From DASPGQ01 sp035457705 (GTDB lineage Bacteria > Acidobacteriota > Vicinamibacteria > Marinacidobacterales > SMYC01), in assembly GCA_035457705.1 (NCBI GenBank), contig DATIBD010000002.1:18879-82878 (forward strand): a stretch of 64,000 nucleotides of DNA, read 5' to 3'. A program made the translations under genes and the position numbers. Shown one piece after another: positions 61,096-64,000 of the stretch. The notes under the pieces are model-generated. The model searched no databases and was not told the origin of the DNA. It worked only from the letters and a program-made list of their open reading frames with translations. Position 1 is the stretch's first letter, and each line of letters opens with the position of its first letter.

Positions 61096-62130
61096 TCAGG
61101 CACCCGCGACCAAGGTGGCGCAGGACAGTCGATAGAGTACCCTCGCGCCGACGTTGGCATCCCATTCGCTTCCATCTCGGCCGGGCGCAACCTCGCACAG
61201 ATCGAACCCGATGAGCGAACGCCCGCTCTCGAGGACGCGCTCGACGAGAAACAAGGCCTCTTCGTAGAGGAGTCCCCCGGGCACCGGGGTTCCCGTGCCG
61301 GGGCACAGGGCAGGGTCCAGTCCGTCGATATCGAAGCTCACGTAGACCGCCTGCGGCAGCTCCTCGATGATCTCGTTCACGACACTCGCCCAGGTCTCGC
61401 CCGAGAACCGCCTTCGAGCGAGGGTCCGATCCTCGAAGAGACGAATGCGTCCCGCACTTTCGTCGATCAACCGCCATTCCTCCTCGCATATGTCACGGAT
61501 ACCAACCTGAACCAGCTTCTGCACCGCGTCGATCTGGAGTGCGTTGCGCAGGATCGAGGCGTGGGAGTGAACGAACCCCTCATAGGCGTTCCGGAGATCG
61601 CAGTGGGCGTCGATGTGCAAGATCCCGAAAGATCCGTGTCGACCCGACAGGGCCTGCATCAAGCCGAGGGCGGTGCTATGGTCCCCGCCCAGAAGGCCGA
61701 CCCGTTTTCCTTTCGTCAGTAGCTGCTCGGCTTCGTTTCGCACGCGGGAGACCATACGTTCGCACGCGGCATTCACTAGCTTCGTAACGTCGGTCCCCGC
61801 CTCTCCTGCGAGGACCCGCAGAACCATTTCTCGGGTTCGGTCGCTTTCTTCGCGAACCTCGGCGGAGATGGGCGCCATGGCGATTCCCGCCCTCCAGGCG
61901 TCGGGCCGAGCCGAATCGAAGAGGTCGACCTGCGCGGACGCGGCCAGAACCGCCTCGGGAGCGGAAGCTGTCCCGGCGCCGTAGGAGACGGTAGCCTCCC
62001 AGGGAACGGGAAGGATCACCAGGGCTGCGGAATCGACGTCGAAGGGAAGCCCCCACAAACTTCCCCGGCTGCCAGGGGCATTGGGATCGAATTCGCTCGT
62101 ATCCCGATGGCCGGTTTCATTTCTCGACAT
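61096..62130 (-). CDS. speB: Agmatinase (ureohydrolase family)
   Basis: 344 residues; converts agmatine to putrescine and urea. Manganese ligand motifs: LLGGDHSTALG, GILHIDAHCDLRNAYEG, FVHSHASILRN and VYVSFDIDGLDPALCPGTGTPVPGGL. Arginase is possible, but adjacency to arginine decarboxylase favours agmatine. The start overlaps the upstream stop by 14 bp. Confidence 0.92.
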   Translation of the reverse strand: MSRNETGHRDTSEFDPNAPGSRGSLWGLPFDVDSAALVILPVPWEATVSYGAGTASAPEAVLAASAQVDLFDSARPDAWRAGIAMAPISAEVREESDRTREMVLRVLAGEAGTDVTKLVNAACERMVSRVRNEAEQLLTKGKRVGLLGGDHSTALGLMQALSGRHGSFGILHIDAHCDLRNAYEGFVHSHASILRNALQIDAVQKLVQVGIRDICEEEWRLIDESAGRIRLFEDRTLARRRFSGETWASVVNEIIEELPQAVYVSFDIDGLDPALCPGTGTPVPGGLLYEEALFLVERVLESGRSLIGFDLCEVAPGRDGSEWDANVGARVLYRLSCATLVAGA

Positions 62131-63571
62131 GGCTCGTGGCCGTTGCCCGCGCGGGCGACGGACGTTCTGGCGGAGCCTCGGGGTCGCGACGATAGCCCAG
62201 GACTCTCAAGACCTGCTTGCTGCTCTGCTCCTCGTGGAGGACGCGGTAGTGGCGCGCGCCTTCTTCGTCGACGGATATGACCACGTGTTTGGGATCGGGC
62301 ATCAAACAGTGATGGAGTCCTCCCACCCCGCTCAGGACTTCCTGGTAGGCACCGGTGTGAAAGAAGCCGATGTATTGTTGTTTTGGCGTCGCGGGCATGA
62401 AGATCGACTCGAGATGAGCCTCCTCGTTGTAGAAGTCGTCCCCGTCGCAGGTCATTCCGCCGATGCTGACCTTTTCGTAGCCCGCGCTCCAATTGTTGAT
62501 GGGGAGGGTGATGAACCGGCGGCTCAATGCCCAGACGTCGGGAAGCATGCTGATGATGCTGCCGTCGATCATGAACCACTTTTCGCGATCGTTCTGTTGC
62601 TTGCGGCTCAGCACCTTGAACAAGGCGCCGCTGCTCTCGGCGACCGTGAAGCTTCCGAACTCGGTCGCGAGCGTCGGCTCCTCGACGTTGTGGTCGGTGC
62701 AGATTTCCTTGATGGTGCGAACGATCTCCTGCACCACGTAGGCATAGTCGAACTCGAACCCGAGCGAGTTGCGGAAGGGGAGTCCGCCGCCGATGTCGAG
62801 GATCTCGAGATCAGGAGCCACTTTCTTCAGTCGACAGTAGAGGCCGACAAAACGCCTCAGCTCGCTCCAGAAGAACGGGGTGTCGTGCATGCCGGTGTGC
62901 ACAAAGAAGTGGAGTAGGCGCAGTTTCAGGCTCTGTTGTCGGGCCAGTCGTTGCTCGTAGAACGGGATGATGTCGTCCTCCCTCATCCCCAGCCGGCTCG
63001 TGTAGAAGCTGTGTACCGGGGGCTCCTCGGTCGCCATACGGATGCCAAGCGAGCAGGGTACTTCCAGCTCGTGCTCGTAGAAGTTCAGCTCTTCCTTGTT
63101 GTCGAGGATGGGAACGATGTTGTAGAAGCCGTCGTGGAGCATGTCGACGATATGCTGCTTGTACTCGTAATCCTTGAATCCGTTGCAGAGGATGAAGGTA
63201 TCTTTCGACAGGTAACCAGTTCTCTCGAGCGTGTCGATGATCGGCATGTCGAGAGCCGAGGAAGTCTCGAGCTGGACGCCGGATTTCAGGACCTCGACCA
63301 TCACGTGCTTGAAGTGTGAGCTCTTCGTGCAATAGCAATAGATGTACTTCCCCCGATAGTCGTACTTCTTCATCGCGTCCTCGAAGTACAGGCGGGCTTT
63401 TCGAATGTTTTCCGAGATGATCGGAAGGTAGGTGAACCGGACGGGCGTTTTGTACGTCTCGATGAGCTCCATCATGTTGATACCGTGAAAATAGAGCTCG
63501 TCGTCGATGACCTGGAACCCCTCGGGGGGGAACTCGAAGCTATGCGCCAGGAAGTCGTAAAAAGTCTGCAT
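62117..63571 (-). CDS. speA: Biosynthetic arginine decarboxylase (short, PLP fold III)
   Basis: 484 residues, of the short (about 460-480) type found in Bacteroidetes and relatives, not the 650-residue E. coli form. PLP lysine block YCYCTKSSHFKHVMVEVLKSG, ETSSALDMPI, GGGLPFRNSLGFEFDY and TLATEFGSFTVAESSG, C-terminal TCDGDDFYN with the Cys/Asp pair that completes the dimer active site. Produces agmatine from arginine; first in a three-gene polyamine operon. A TATAAT hexamer lies 16 nt before the ATG. Confidence 0.94.
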   Translation of the reverse strand: MQTFYDFLAHSFEFPPEGFQVIDDELYFHGINMMELIETYKTPVRFTYLPIISENIRKARLYFEDAMKKYDYRGKYIYCYCTKSSHFKHVMVEVLKSGVQLETSSALDMPIIDTLERTGYLSKDTFILCNGFKDYEYKQHIVDMLHDGFYNIVPILDNKEELNFYEHELEVPCSLGIRMATEEPPVHSFYTSRLGMREDDIIPFYEQRLARQQSLKLRLLHFFVHTGMHDTPFFWSELRRFVGLYCRLKKVAPDLEILDIGGGLPFRNSLGFEFDYAYVVQEIVRTIKEICTDHNVEEPTLATEFGSFTVAESSGALFKVLSRKQQNDREKWFMIDGSIISMLPDVWALSRRFITLPINNWSAGYEKVSIGGMTCDGDDFYNEEAHLESIFMPATPKQQYIGFFHTGAYQEVLSGVGGLHHCLMPDPKHVVISVDEEGARHYRVLHEEQSSKQVLRVLGYRRDPEAPPERPSPARATATSHVEK

Positions 63572-63587
63572 GGTCGATACAGGTTTG

Positions 63588-63617
63588 ATTATACGAGTCG
63601 ATCCGCACCGCCCACAA
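63588..63617 (-). promoter_or_regulatory. Promoter of the polyamine operon
   Basis: Minus strand: TTGTGG (63612-63617), 18-bp spacer, perfect TATAAT (63588-63593). The predicted transcript starts about 10 nt before the ATG, so the leader is very short and no Shine-Dalgarno is visible. Confidence 0.65.
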
Positions 63618-63639
63618 AAGGAATTTGGGGCGCCCGCGA

Positions 63640-63684
63640 CCTCGAATCGGGCCGAGGGTGGGCCGAGTTGTCGTCACCCTGCTA
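63640..63684 (-). repeat. Dispersed hairpin repeat, truncated copy G
   Basis: Only the terminal part of the repeat remains: GAGGGTGGGCCGAGTTGTCGTCACCCTGCTAG. Its TCACCC contains the TGA stop of the next gene (minus strand). Confidence 0.55.
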
Positions 63685-64000
63685 GGTCCAAAATGGCGTC
63701 GCGCACCGCCGGCCAAGCCTTGGAGGTCGGAGCGATTGGCTCGAAATGCCCCGTGTCCTCCACCACGGTGAGCGCGACGGCGTCCCCCGCGCGTGCGCTT
63801 GCCGCGGCGAAATCGCGGGCGAAGGCGACGGGGACGATCGGATCGAGCGCCCCGTGCAAGAGGTGCTGCCGTACGCCGAGCGGAACGAGCTCGATGGGGG
63901 AGGCCTCGGCGTAGCGCCGAGGGAAAGCCTCGGGCGTACCTCCGATGAGCCGCCCCGCCATGTCGCCGCAGACGCTTTCGGCGAGGGCCCGCCTGAGATC
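63674..64000 (-). CDS. Alpha/beta hydrolase, C-terminal part only
   Basis: The frame is open to the window edge, so about 108 residues of the 3' end are visible: GTPEAFPRRYAEASPIELVP, then LLHGALDPIVPVAFARDF (catalytic Asp in GALDPIV) and LTVVEDTGHFEPIAPTSKAW (catalytic His). Looks like the end of a peptidase/esterase-type hydrolase. The nucleophile half lies beyond position 64000. Confidence 0.8.
   Translation of the reverse strand, partial: DLRRALAESVCGDMAGRLIGGTPEAFPRRYAEASPIELVPLGVRQHLLHGALDPIVPVAFARDFAAASARAGDAVALTVVEDTGHFEPIAPTSKAWPAVRDAILDLAG

Noticed and set aside
1..64000. CRISPR arrays, tRNA or rRNA genes, prophage
   Set aside because: No regularly spaced direct repeats, cloverleaf-like sequence or phage structural genes were noticed. 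A tRNAscan/CRISPR search would settle this.

Overview
The window is a GC-rich bacterial chromosome segment with no rRNA, tRNA, phage or CRISPR. It is most likely from an acidobacterium. The clues are an ADOP-type (about 800-residue MacB/FtsX) orphan permease, a 1,029-residue sortilin-like BNR protein, paired secreted M16 peptidases, a Ser/Thr kinase with a PD40 tail (decayed), a PEGA fragment and an Nqr sodium pump. This placement is inferred from gene content, not from a marker gene.
Layout. 1-2.7 kb: TetR-TolC-adaptor efflux operon, cut by the window edge. 2.8-11 kb: small HTH protein, radical SAM/SPASM protein with unusual cysteine spacing, cation exchanger, BNR protein, hydrolase and a TPR-zincin fusion. 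10.9-18.2 kb: a complete minus-strand nqrABCDEF-apbE-nqrM operon; nqrM is only 57 codons. 18.4-22.5 kb: FHA-EAL protein, DUF2905, nucleoside hydrolase, and a TetR regulator with a clear palindromic operator driving a hydrolase. 22.5-33.5 kb: ribokinase remnant, ThDP enzyme, TPR protein, VOC protein, M16 peptidase pair and S9 peptidase. 33.5-36.7 kb: split NHEJ genes (stand-alone ATP ligase and LigD polymerase domain) around a two-gene RHH-like module. 37-42.7 kb: reductase, broken PEGA gene, and a light-response block (CarH-like B12 MerR regulator, DUF2867-type SDR, divergent photolyase with a frameshift). 42.8-44.2 kb: DUF4397 lipoprotein and fasciclin protein. 44.2-50.6 kb: a gene graveyard with a Ser/Thr kinase carrying at least four frameshifts, PIN-like and AraC fragments, a ligD relic, an intact polX with a duplicated 3' end, and a frameshifted nucleotidyltransferase pair between the duplicates. 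51-58.9 kb: secreted proteins, truncated MscS, Xaa-Pro peptidase, ADOP permease and TrmB. 59-63.6 kb: fatty-acid desaturase and a polyamine operon (arginine decarboxylase, agmatinase, deoxyhypusine-synthase-like). The window ends in a partial hydrolase.
Cross-cutting signals. (1) A dispersed, hairpin-rich repeat of about 130-190 bp, often bounded by CTAG, occurs at six loci, three of them between convergent genes. (2) Fragments at 36.6 kb and 47.65 kb indicate an ancestral divergent ligD/polX pair that was duplicated and then reciprocally lost. (3) Several start codons sit 6-8 nt after a -10-like hexamer with no Shine-Dalgarno, which suggests leaderless transcripts, mostly in DNA-repair and signalling genes.
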